This document shows positions 27,521 to 35,274 of a DNA stretch of 64,000 nucleotides, in pieces. Each line of letters starts with the position of its first letter. Position 1 is the stretch's first letter. Position numbers and translations under genes: made by a program. The notes beneath the pieces were generated by a model. That model saw nothing but the letters and a program-made list of their open reading frames with translations, had not been told where the DNA came from and did no database searches. The stretch comes from Pseudomonas sp. B20(2017). Lineage in GTDB: Bacteria; Pseudomonadota; Gammaproteobacteria; Pseudomonadales; Pseudomonadaceae. The DNA lies in contig NZ_NEJP01000016.1 of assembly GCF_002113125.1 (NCBI RefSeq), positions 102,258 to 166,257 of the forward strand. Reading direction: 5' to 3'.

Positions 27521-28702
27521 TTACAGCTCTACAACAACAGCCTGGGAAGCACGGGTCGCTTTGGCGCGAGCGGCCTCAATCGACTCGTCACGGGCCAGCG
27601 CAACACCCATGCGGCGCTGACCATTGACTTCAGGTTTGCCGAACAGACGCAGCGCGGTATCCGGTTCGCTCAGCGCAGCGCCGAGGTTGGAGAATGCGGT
27701 CTGGGTCGACTGGCCTTCCACCAGAATCACCGCCGAGGCCGATGGGCCGAACTGACGGATCAGTGGCACCGGCAGGCCGAGGATCGCCCGGGCGTGCAGG
27801 GCGAATTGCGACAGGTCCTGGGAAATCAGGGTCACCAGACCGGTATCGTGCGGACGCGGCGACACTTCGCTGAACCACACCTGATCGCCCTTGATGAACA
27901 ACTCGACACCGAACAGACCACGACCGCCCAACGCCTCGGTCACAGCTTTGGCAACGCGCTCGGATTCAGCCAGTGCGATTGGGCTCATGGCCTGTGGCTG
28001 CCAGGATTCCTGGTAGTCACCCTTCTCCTGACGGTGGCCGACCGGTGCACAGAAAGTCGTGCCACCCACGTGACGCACGGTCAGCAGAGTGATTTCGTAG
28101 TCGAAATCGATGAAGCCTTCGATGATCACGCGACCTTTGCCGGCGCGACCGCCCTCTTGGGCGTAATCCCAGGCTTTCTGCACGTCATCGGCGCTGCGCA
28201 GCAGGCTCTGGCCCTTGCCCGACGAACTCATCACCGGTTTGACGACGCACGGGAAACCCAGGTCCTCAACGGCTTTGCTGTAATCCTCGAAGGTGTCGGC
28301 GAAGTGGTACGGCGAAGTCGGCAGGTCCAGCTCTTCGGCGGCCAGACGACGAATGCCTTCGCGGTTCATGGTCAGTTGCGCGGCGCGAGCGGTCGGGATC
28401 ACGGTGAAGCCTTCGGCTTCCAGTTCGACCAGAGTGGCGGTGGCGATGGCTTCGATTTCCGGCACGATGAAGTGCGGTTTCTCGGCTTCGATCACTGCAC
28501 GCAGGGCGGCGCCGTCGAGCATGTTGATCACGTGGCTGCGATGGGCAACCTGCATGGCCGGCGCATTGGCGTAACGGTCGACGGCGATCACTTCAACGCC
28601 CAGGCGTTGCAGCTCGATCACCACTTCCTTGCCCAACTCACCACAGCCACACAGCAATACGCGGGTCGCGGTCGGCGACAATGGAGTTCCGATACGGGTC
28701 AT
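27521..28702 (-). CDS. purT: Phosphoribosylglycinamide formyltransferase 2
   Basis: Formate-dependent GAR transformylase of purine synthesis, an ATP-grasp enzyme. 393 residues, intact: LLCGCGELGKEVVIELQRLG, MNREGIRRLAAEELDLPTSPY, CVVKPVMSSSGKGQSLL, EVSPRPHDTGLVTL. GAGGACCTGAG precedes the ATG. Monocistronic. Confidence 0.97.
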   Translation of the reverse strand: MTRIGTPLSPTATRVLLCGCGELGKEVVIELQRLGVEVIAVDRYANAPAMQVAHRSHVINMLDGAALRAVIEAEKPHFIVPEIEAIATATLVELEAEGFTVIPTARAAQLTMNREGIRRLAAEELDLPTSPYHFADTFEDYSKAVEDLGFPCVVKPVMSSSGKGQSLLRSADDVQKAWDYAQEGGRAGKGRVIIEGFIDFDYEITLLTVRHVGGTTFCAPVGHRQEKGDYQESWQPQAMSPIALAESERVAKAVTEALGGRGLFGVELFIKGDQVWFSEVSPRPHDTGLVTLISQDLSQFALHARAILGLPVPLIRQFGPSASAVILVEGQSTQTAFSNLGAALSEPDTALRLFGKPEVNGQRRMGVALARDESIEAARAKATRASQAVVVEL

Positions 28703-28802
28703 CTCAGGTCCTCAAAGAAGCGGATCATCGAGGAAAGCAACGCCATACGCGCTTTCCATGGGGAGAAAGCGCGGCATTTTACATGAACCTGAGGGTTTGG
28801 CT

Positions 28803-29270
28803 TCAGCCGGCGACAGCCTGTTTGCGTTCACGCCAGGCCATGATCAGCCAGACCGCAGTCACACCGGCGAACTTCGAGGCCAGCGCGGTGATAAGCACCG
28901 GCGGTGTCAGCAGGTCGATCATGCCGAAGAAGATGAAGGTATCGAGGGGAATGCTCAGCGCCGAGCTGATCCACAACCGGTCACGCAGCGGACGCTTGGT
29001 GATGGTAAACACCAGCCAGTCTATGCACTCGGAAACCGCGAATGCCGTGGCGCTGGCCAACGCAATCGACGGATCGGACGTGACATAGGACAGCACCAGC
29101 GCCGCCAGCATCGCCACAATCGCGCCGTGGCCGAAACGGATCTGCACCATGTCGCGCAACACGAACACCAGTCCGCCCCAGGCCGACCAGATGATGTCCA
29201 GGTGCGGCGCAGTGGAGAAGGCGAAGTTGATCAGCACGACGCTGCTGATGTAAGCGATGAGGAAAATCAT
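28803..29270 (-). CDS. VUT family (DUF165-type) membrane protein, putative queuosine precursor transporter
   Basis: 155 residues, about five TM helices. VUT family proteins include the preQ0/preQ1 transporter YhhQ (about 220 residues); this shorter form is common in Pseudomonas. Conserved features: SAWGGLVFVLRDMVQIRFG and FAVSECIDWLVFTITKRP. Lies alone between the purT start and the DUF1289 gene. Transport of a queuine precursor is a family inference. Confidence 0.8.
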   Translation of the reverse strand: MIFLIAYISSVVLINFAFSTAPHLDIIWSAWGGLVFVLRDMVQIRFGHGAIVAMLAALVLSYVTSDPSIALASATAFAVSECIDWLVFTITKRPLRDRLWISSALSIPLDTFIFFGMIDLLTPPVLITALASKFAGVTAVWLIMAWRERKQAVAG

Positions 29271-29334
29271 GGGCGTGACCTGTCAATTTGGCGCACAGGT
29301 TACTTCAGCCCTTCGATGGCGCCAATCAAATCGG

Positions 29335-29550
29335 TTATTGCCCTGGCGTTTTGCCGATCATCCAGACCAGGCCGCTGGCCTTCGCCCGTTCATGACAGAG
29401 CCCGAGTACAACCCGGCGTTCGTCATTCGTCATGCGGCTCCAGCGGGTGATTTCCTCTACCGTGCGTTGGCAACCGGTGCAAATGTCGTCTTCGTCCAGC
29501 GCGCAAATGCTCACGCACGGCGAGGCGACGGGTCTTTCCGGGGTTGTCAT
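29335..29550 (-). CDS. DUF1289 domain protein
   Basis: 71 residues with the Cys-rich DUF1289 pattern SPCVSICALDEDDICTGCQRT, three or more Cys that may bind metal, then EEITRWSRMTNDER. Function unknown. Its start overlaps the stop of the gamma-carbonic-anhydrase gene by 4 bases (ATGA), so it is cotranslated with it. Confidence 0.9.
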   Translation of the reverse strand: MTTPERPVASPCVSICALDEDDICTGCQRTVEEITRWSRMTNDERRVVLGLCHERAKASGLVWMIGKTPGQ

Positions 29551-30071
29551 TCTTCCTGCTCGACCAAATCGCGCGCATAGCGCTGGGAGTTGTGCACATA
29601 GTGCGCGGCACTGGCTTCGAGCATCTTCTTCTGCGGCTCGGTCAGTTCGCGCACCACCTTGCCCGGCGAGCCCATCACCAGCGAACCGTCCGGGATTTCC
29701 TTGCCTTCACCGATCAGCGAGTTGGCGCCGATGATGCAGTTCTTGCCGATCTTCGCGCCGTTGAGGATGACGGCGTTGATGCCGATCAGGCTGTAGTCGC
29801 CGACCGTGCAGCCGTGGAGCATGGCGTTGTGGCCGATGGTCACGCCGGTGCCGATGGTCAGTGGATAGCCCATGTCGGTGTGCATCACCGTGCCGTCCTG
29901 CACGTTGCTGTTCTTGCCGATCAGGATCAGTTCGTTATCGCCGCGCAGCACAGCGTTGAACCAGACGTTGGCGCCCTCTTCCAGTTTGACCTTGCCCACG
30001 AGCACGGCGTTGGGGGCGACCCAGCTCTGCGGATGGGTTTCGACACGGGCGTCGCCCAGGCGGTATTTCAT
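29547..30071 (-). CDS. Gamma-carbonic anhydrase family protein (YrdA-like)
   Basis: 174 residues of left-handed beta-helix hexapeptide repeats. Metal-binding His residues appear in VMHTDMGYP, TIGHNAMLHGC, the characteristic gamma-CA spacing. Start at ATG 30071 has GAGGA 8 bases before. Catalytic activity of this subfamily is often weak or unproved. Operon with DUF1289 downstream and nudL 47 bases upstream. Confidence 0.9.
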   Translation of the reverse strand: MKYRLGDARVETHPQSWVAPNAVLVGKVKLEEGANVWFNAVLRGDNELILIGKNSNVQDGTVMHTDMGYPLTIGTGVTIGHNAMLHGCTVGDYSLIGINAVILNGAKIGKNCIIGANSLIGEGKEIPDGSLVMGSPGKVVRELTEPQKKMLEASAAHYVHNSQRYARDLVEQEE

Positions 30072-30118
30072 CTTGTTTTCCTCAGAGCTCACGATGGCTG
30101 GCCATTCGAGCGATGGCT

Positions 30119-30718
30119 TCAGGTATTGATAAAGCTTTTGGGCGGCTGATGCAGGCTGATTTTGGCGTCATAGAGCAGGTTGATCAACTCGACGATCATG
30201 ATCGCCGTCAACCCCCAGATCTTGTATTCGCCGTAACGATAGCTCGGCACGTACCAACTGCGACCCTGATAGTCGATGCGGTGGGTGTGTTCGCGCGGAT
30301 CCTTGCGGAAGAACTCCAGCGGCACACTGAACACCGCAGCAATCTCGGCATCATTGGCCTGGTATTCGACAAAATCGGGAATCACCCCGACATACGGCGT
30401 GACCTTGATGCCATGCAGGGAGATCAGCGGACTGAGCGGACCAATCACTTCGACCAGTCCCGGCGGCAGGCCGATTTCCTCTTCGGCTTCACGCAGGGCG
30501 GTGAAGATCAGGTCCGGGTCTTCGGGATCCCGTCGCCCGCCAGGAAAGGCGACTTCGCCGCCGTGGGTCGAGAGCCCGCTGGCGCGCAGGGTGAGGACAA
30601 GTTCGGGTTCGTCACTGCGAGTAATCGGCACCAGGACAGCGGCCTCGGGGAAACGCGTGTCGGTCTCCAGCGTGCGCGGCGTGTGATTGCTTACCCGGTG
30701 CAGTAGCTCGTCCAGCAT
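30119..30718 (-). CDS. CoA pyrophosphatase, Nudix hydrolase (NudL-like)
   Basis: 199 residues with a full Nudix box: GGRRDPEDPDLIFTALREAE then EEIGL, where REAEEEIGL are catalytic. The LSTHGGEVAFPGGRRD stretch and downstream NuCoA/UPF0035-type sequence suggest CoA or acyl-CoA hydrolysis. First gene of the nudL, gamma-CA, DUF1289 series and divergent from the second Nudix gene. Confidence 0.9.
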   Translation of the reverse strand: MLDELLHRVSNHTPRTLETDTRFPEAAVLVPITRSDEPELVLTLRASGLSTHGGEVAFPGGRRDPEDPDLIFTALREAEEEIGLPPGLVEVIGPLSPLISLHGIKVTPYVGVIPDFVEYQANDAEIAAVFSVPLEFFRKDPREHTHRIDYQGRSWYVPSYRYGEYKIWGLTAIMIVELINLLYDAKISLHQPPKSFINT

Positions 30719-30865
30719 AAGTGTTCTCGATCGGTGCCTTACCCTGCATCATGCACCAATCATTGCGACCGCCCAAGCCCCGAACAGGCGTCATGTCGCG
30801 AAACGACAACTTGCCGACTGACACCGCTGCACGCCAAGATAGGCGCAGCATTCAGGAACCCCAGC

Positions 30866-31417
30866 ATGAAATTTTGCAGCCAGTGCGGCAACCCGGTCAC
30901 CCAGCGCATTCCCGAAGGCGACTCGCGGCTGCGATTCGTCTGTGACAGCTGTCAGACGATTCACTATCAGAACCCCAATATCGTGGCCGGTTGTGTACCG
31001 ACCTGGGGCAGCAAAGTCCTGCTGTGTCGCCGCGCCATCGAGCCACGCCTCGGTTACTGGACGCTGCCCGCCGGCTTCATGGAGAACGGCGAGACCATCG
31101 AGCAGGCCGCTATTCGCGAAACCGCCGAGGAAGCCTGCGCCCGGGTGCGCAACCTGAGCATTTACACCCTGATCGACGTGCCGCATATCAGTCAGGTGCA
31201 CGTGTTTTTCCGCGCCGAGCTGGCGGATCTGGACTTCGCCGCCGGCCCCGAAAGCCTGGAAGTGCAACTGTTCGAAGAAGCGGACATTCCCTGGGACGAG
31301 CTGGCTTTCCGCACAGTGGGCCGTACTCTGGAATGCTTCTTCGCTGACCGGCGCGTCGAGGTCTATCCGGTTCGCTCCGAATCGATCCCGCCGCTCACTC
31401 AACCGGTCATCACTTGA
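30866..31417 (+). CDS. Nudix hydrolase with N-terminal zinc ribbon (NudC-like)
   Basis: 183 residues from ATG 30866, with AGGA about 9 bases upstream; the open frame back to 30734 is not needed. Starts with a four-Cys zinc ribbon (FCSQCGNP, FVCDSCQTIHYQNP), then the Nudix box GFMENGETIEQAAIRE-TAEEA. NudC-like proteins act on NADH or NAD-capped RNA, but this short form lacks the long NudC N-domain; its substrate is unknown. Confidence 0.85.
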   Translation: MKFCSQCGNPVTQRIPEGDSRLRFVCDSCQTIHYQNPNIVAGCVPTWGSKVLLCRRAIEPRLGYWTLPAGFMENGETIEQAAIRETAEEACARVRNLSIYTLIDVPHISQVHVFFRAELADLDFAAGPESLEVQLFEEADIPWDELAFRTVGRTLECFFADRRVEVYPVRSESIPPLTQPVIT

Positions 31418-31519
31418 TTTCGACGGCGGCCGGCCGATAACCGGCTAACGCAGCCCGCGACAGCGCCTGCACACTATCTATAAATAAAGTAGCTGCTTCA
31501 TTTCTGGGGAATCGTTTCA

Positions 31520-32035
31520 ATGCGCTGGTTGCTTGCCCTGTTCTGCCTGTCGTTCGTCACCGTCTCCCAAGCGTCATTCGTGACCACCGTGACGCCTTCG
31601 AACTCCCCGCTCATCGAAAAAGTACTGGTGCTCAAATCGGCTCATCAACTGCAGTTGATCGCCGACGGCAAGCCACTCAAGAGCTATCGCATTTCCCTGG
31701 GCAAGGGCGCGAAAAAAGGCCCGAAGCTGATTGAAGGCGACAAACGCACACCGGAAGGTTTCTATTGGATCGACTGGCGCAAGACCAGCGACAAATTCAA
31801 CCTGTCGATGCACATCTCCTACCCGAACATCAGCGACTCCGCCCGCGCCCGCCGCGAAGGCGTCGAGCCTGGCGGAATGATCATGATCCACGGCACGCCG
31901 GACTCCGAGGACAATCCCGAACAACTGTTCCACACCCTGGACTGGACCGACGGCTGCATTGCCATGCGCAACGTCGACATGCGCGAAGTCTGGAACCTGG
32001 TGCCGGATGGCACGATGATCGAAATCCGCCCCTGA
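31520..32035 (+). CDS. L,D-transpeptidase family protein (YkuD domain)
   Basis: 171 residues with a signal peptide (MRWLLALFCLSFVTVSQA). YkuD active site is intact: MIMIHGTPDS and TDGCIAMRNVDM, providing His and the nucleophile Cys. Such enzymes cross-link peptidoglycan 3-3 or attach proteins. LVLKSAHQLQLIADGKPLKSY is the substrate-entry strand. Short, with no LysM domain. A terminator follows. Confidence 0.9.
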   Translation: MRWLLALFCLSFVTVSQASFVTTVTPSNSPLIEKVLVLKSAHQLQLIADGKPLKSYRISLGKGAKKGPKLIEGDKRTPEGFYWIDWRKTSDKFNLSMHISYPNISDSARARREGVEPGGMIMIHGTPDSEDNPEQLFHTLDWTDGCIAMRNVDMREVWNLVPDGTMIEIRP

Positions 32036-32061
32036 TTCTGTCACCCAGGGAGCACGCTCCC

Positions 32062-32090
32062 GAGGGGCCGCAAAGCGGCCCTTTCTCCCG
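32062..32090 (+). terminator. Intrinsic terminator of the L,D-transpeptidase gene
   Basis: GGGCCGC AAA GCGGCCC followed by TTTCTC, 27 bases past the stop. Confidence 0.75.
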
Positions 32091-32120
32091 ACCATTGGTC
32101 GCTCGCAAAAAAATAAATCA

Positions 32121-32199
32121 AAAAGATCGCAGCCTGCGGCAACGTCCGAACGGTGATACCACTTTCACCCGCCAGAACTACCGCAGACTGCGATCTTTT
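32121..32199. repeat. GATCGCAG-class inverted repeat
   Basis: AAAAGATCGCAGCCTGCGG (32121-32139) and CCGCAGACTGCGATCTTTT (32181-32199), 18 of 19 positions complementary. A second dispersed palindrome family common in the P. fluorescens group, different from REP. The loop contains a GATACCACTT sequence resembling the putative NagR half-sites. Confidence 0.75.
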
Positions 32200-32218
32200 G
32201 CTTTCCAGGCCTCACCTC

Positions 32219-32229
32219 TAATACCACTT
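32219..32229 (+). promoter_or_regulatory. Putative NagR half-site
   Basis: TAATACCACTT, perfectly complementary to AAGTGGTATTA at 32300-32310, in the nagR upstream region. GntR/HutC family regulators bind inverted TGGTAT-like sequences, so an operator is likely by inference. Confidence 0.5.
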
Positions 32230-32285
32230 CAAACCACCCACCCTGAAACACCCGAATCCAAAGGACTACAGGCCTTTCCGACGCG

Positions 32286-32314
32286 TTGACATGGTATGCA
32301 AGTGGTATTAGTTT
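32286..32314 (+). promoter_or_regulatory. Putative nag promoter overlapping NagR sites
   Basis: TTGACA (32286-32291), 17-base spacer, TAGTTT (32309-32314). Between them lie TGGTATGCAAGTGGTATTA: two direct TGGTAT copies, the second as AAGTGGTATTA at 32300-32310. Binding here would block polymerase. Confidence 0.55.
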
Positions 32315-32367
32315 TTGCCGAAATACCGAGCGACAACAATCCTATATCAGCGCCGGAAATGCCTTAC

Positions 32368-33099
32368 ATGAACGACCTCCACGCCCTACGCCCTGACGAC
32401 TCCCAGCCGACGCCGCTGTACCTGCAACTGGCGCGCAACCTGGAAGCGGCGATCCATGCCGGCCAGTGGAAAGCCGAACAGGCGATGCCGTCGGAGCGCA
32501 ATCTCAGCGAGATGCTGGGGATTTCCCGGGTCACCGCGCGCAAGGCACTGGAAGTCCTGCTCGATCAAGGTTTGATCCGCCGCCTGCAAGGTTCCGGCAC
32601 CTTCATCACCCCACGTCTTGAACAACCGCTGTCGCGCCTGTCGGGTTTCAGCGAGATGCTGCGCCTCAAGGGCTTCGTGCCCAGTTCGCAATGGCTCGAG
32701 CGTGAGGTCACCCTGCCCACCCACGAAGAATTGATCCGCCTGGGCCTGTCACCGAACGACAAGGTCGCGCGCATGAAACGCCTGCGCAAAGCCGACGACA
32801 CGGTGATGGCCATCGAGATGAGCACTCTGCCCGCCTCGATCATGCCCAAGCCTCAGGTGGTGGGCGATTCCCTCTACGAACACCTCGACAGCATCGGCAA
32901 ACCGATCGTGCGTGCCTTGCAGCACATCCAGGCAATCAACGCCTCGGACGAGTTCGCCGCTCTCGTCGGCATCGCCCCCGGCACCGCGATGCTGCTGATG
33001 ACCCGGGTCGGCTACCTGGAAGACAACACGCCGATCGAAGTCACCGACACCTATTGCCGCAACGACTACTACGACTTTGTTGCAGAGCTTCGCCGCTGA
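32368..33099 (+). CDS. nagR: GntR/HutC-family repressor of the nag operon
   Basis: 243-residue regulator: GntR winged HTH (PLYLQLARNLEAAIHAGQW, SERNLSEMLGISRVTARKAL, GSGTFITP) and a C-terminal UTRA ligand domain (SEMLRLKGFVPSSQWLE and YLEDNTPIEVTDTYCRNDYY). UTRA regulators with this context sense GlcN-6-P or GlcNAc-6-P. Start ATG 32368 (GGAA 9 bases up) is chosen over 32359 because the latter has GGAA almost touching it. It heads the nagA-deaminase-nagF-nagE operon and likely represses it and itself. Confidence 0.9.
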   Translation: MNDLHALRPDDSQPTPLYLQLARNLEAAIHAGQWKAEQAMPSERNLSEMLGISRVTARKALEVLLDQGLIRRLQGSGTFITPRLEQPLSRLSGFSEMLRLKGFVPSSQWLEREVTLPTHEELIRLGLSPNDKVARMKRLRKADDTVMAIEMSTLPASIMPKPQVVGDSLYEHLDSIGKPIVRALQHIQAINASDEFAALVGIAPGTAMLLMTRVGYLEDNTPIEVTDTYCRNDYYDFVAELRR

Positions 33100-33129
33100 T
33101 CAGCAGCCAGGCCAAACGAGAGAAGCGAA

Positions 33130-34236
33130 ATGTCTGAAGACAACATCCTTACCGCTGACGGCTGGATCCGCGGCCGGCTGATCCACGAACACGGCAGAGT
33201 CGTGTCGATCGACGGCGTGCCTTGCGATCCGGCGACCAATGACCTGCCGTATCTGCTGCCGGGTTTCATCGACCTGCACGTCCACGGCGGTGGCGGCAAG
33301 GACATCATGGAAGGCGCCAGCGCGTTCGAGACCATCACCAAGACTCACGTGCGCTTTGGCACCACTTCGCTGCTGGCCACCACCATGACCGCGCCGAGTG
33401 CCGAGATTGCCAGCGTGCTCAAGGAGGTCGGCGAGTTCTGCGAACAGCGTCCGAAAGGCGCCGCCCGGGTGCTCGGCGTTCACCTCGAAGGTCCGTACAT
33501 CAATCCCGGCAAGCTCGGCGCCCAGCCGAACTTCGCCCACACCGCGTTGATGGCCGAAGTCGAAGACTATCTGGCGCTGGCGCCGATCCGGGTGATCACC
33601 ATCGCCCCGGAAATCGCCGGCCATGACGGTTTGATTCGCGAACTCAGCAGCCGTGGCATCCGCATGCAGATCGGCCACACCCTCGGCAGTTACGAGGAAG
33701 GCGTCGCCGCCCTCGAAGCCGGCGCCACCAGTTTCACCCACTTGTACAACGCCATGAGCCCGCTGCATCACCGCGAGCCGGGCATCGTCGGCGCGGCGCT
33801 GGCCCACGCCAAATTCGCCGAGCTGATTCCGGACTTGCTGCACGTTCACCCGGGCGCGATCCGCGTGGCCCTGCGCTCGATTCCGTGCCTTTACTGCGTC
33901 ACCGATTCCACCGCCGCCGCCGGCATGCCCGATGGCGAGTACAAGCTCGGCAGCCACACCGTCACCAAATGCCTGGGCGGCGTTCGCCTGCCCGACGGCA
34001 CCCTGGCCGGCAGCACCCTGACCATGGATCAGGCCCTGCGCAATCTGGTGAAGATCGGTCTGCCGATCGCCGAAGCCTCGCAACGTCTTTCGCAATTCCC
34101 CGCCGACTACCTCGGCATCACCGAACGCGGGCGCCTTGCACCAGGCGCCTGGGCCGACTGCGTGCGGCTGGATCGCTCACTCACACTGACCGCCGTCATG
34201 GTCGAAGGAGAAGACATTGACTTCAAAAATGCTTGA
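33130..34236 (+). CDS. nagA: N-acetylglucosamine-6-phosphate deacetylase
   Basis: Removes acetate from GlcNAc-6-P. 368 residues, amidohydrolase fold: metal-binding PGFIDLHVHGGGGKDIME, GVHLEGPYINP, IGHTLGSYEEG, TSFTHLYNAMSPLHHREPG, and the catalytic Asp in YCVTDSTAAAG. GAGAAG precedes the start. Its last 20 bases overlap the next gene. Confidence 0.97.
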   Translation: MSEDNILTADGWIRGRLIHEHGRVVSIDGVPCDPATNDLPYLLPGFIDLHVHGGGGKDIMEGASAFETITKTHVRFGTTSLLATTMTAPSAEIASVLKEVGEFCEQRPKGAARVLGVHLEGPYINPGKLGAQPNFAHTALMAEVEDYLALAPIRVITIAPEIAGHDGLIRELSSRGIRMQIGHTLGSYEEGVAALEAGATSFTHLYNAMSPLHHREPGIVGAALAHAKFAELIPDLLHVHPGAIRVALRSIPCLYCVTDSTAAAGMPDGEYKLGSHTVTKCLGGVRLPDGTLAGSTLTMDQALRNLVKIGLPIAEASQRLSQFPADYLGITERGRLAPGAWADCVRLDRSLTLTAVMVEGEDIDFKNA

Positions 34237-35239
34237 GGAGGCGCTGTCCTCTTTCGAGGCCGTGCAAGCCCAACTGCAACAGCTCGACCCGCAAATGATC
34301 GAGATCGCCGGGCGCCTTCGCCGTCAGCCGCCGCAAGTGGCGATGACCGTCGCCCGTGGCAGCTCCGACCATGCGGCGAGCTACTTCGCTTACCTGACCA
34401 TGCAGCAACTGGGGATTCCGGTGGCGTCGCTGCCGATGTCAGTGGTGACCATGCAGCAAGCGCCGTTGAAGGTCAGCGGTCAGGTCGCGTTCGCGTTCTC
34501 CCAATCGGGCCAGAGCCCGGATCTGGTCAACAGTCTGCGTCTGCTGCGCAAGCGCGGCGCCCTGAGCGTGTCGATGGTCAACGCCGCCGATTCGCCGCTG
34601 GAAGCCGCGTGCGAATTCAGCCTGCCGCTGCTGGCCGGCACTGAAAGCAGCGTCGCCGCAACCAAGAGTTTCATCGCCACCCTCAGCGCCAGCGCCCGTC
34701 TGATCGCCCACTGGAAAGAAGACAGCGAATTGCTGGAAGCGCACAACGCCCTGCCCGAAGGCCTGCGCGAAGCTGCGCAACAGGACTGGAGCCTGGCCAT
34801 CGACGCCCTGCGCGATTGCGAGCGGTTGATGGTGATCGGCCGTGGCGCGGGTTTCGCCATTGCCCAGGAAGCCGCACTGAAATTCAAGGAAACCTCGGCG
34901 ATCCAGGCCGAAGCCTTCAGCAGCGCCGAAGTCCGCCACGGCCCGATGGCCCTGATCGACGAACATTACCCATTGCTGGTGTTCGCCCCGCGCGGTGCCG
35001 AACAGGCCGGTCTGCTGAGCCTGGCGGCCGAGATGCGTCAGCGCGGCGCCCGCGTGCTGCTGGCCGCGCCGGATGACGTCAGCGAACGCGACCTGACCCT
35101 CAGCCGTGCCGAGCATCCGGCCCTCGATCCGATCCTGGCGATCCAGAGTTTCTACGTGATGGCGGCCGGTCTGGCCGTGGCCCGTGGCATGGACCCGGAT
35201 CAGCCGCGACACCTGAGCAAAGTCACCCGTACGCACTGA
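34217..35239 (+). CDS. SIS-domain glucosamine-6-phosphate deaminase (NagB-II type)
   Basis: 340 residues, two SIS domains like the isomerase half of GlmS but with no glutaminase. Motifs: ARGSSDHAASYFAYLTMQQ, FSQSGQSPDLVNSLR, GTESSVAATKSFIATLS, IGRGAGFAIAQEAALKFKET, SAEVRHGPMALID. In Pseudomonas and Shewanella this replaces classic NagB for converting GlcN-6-P to Fru-6-P. The start is a TTG: AAGGAG lies 6 bases before it, whereas the ATG at 34229 has no ribosome site. The TTG overlaps nagA, indicating coupling. Confidence 0.88.
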   Translation: MTSKMLEEALSSFEAVQAQLQQLDPQMIEIAGRLRRQPPQVAMTVARGSSDHAASYFAYLTMQQLGIPVASLPMSVVTMQQAPLKVSGQVAFAFSQSGQSPDLVNSLRLLRKRGALSVSMVNAADSPLEAACEFSLPLLAGTESSVAATKSFIATLSASARLIAHWKEDSELLEAHNALPEGLREAAQQDWSLAIDALRDCERLMVIGRGAGFAIAQEAALKFKETSAIQAEAFSSAEVRHGPMALIDEHYPLLVFAPRGAEQAGLLSLAAEMRQRGARVLLAAPDDVSERDLTLSRAEHPALDPILAIQSFYVMAAGLAVARGMDPDQPRHLSKVTRTH

Positions 35240-35274
35240 GTCCGAACCGAACGTTTTCCTGATGAGACCGAGCC

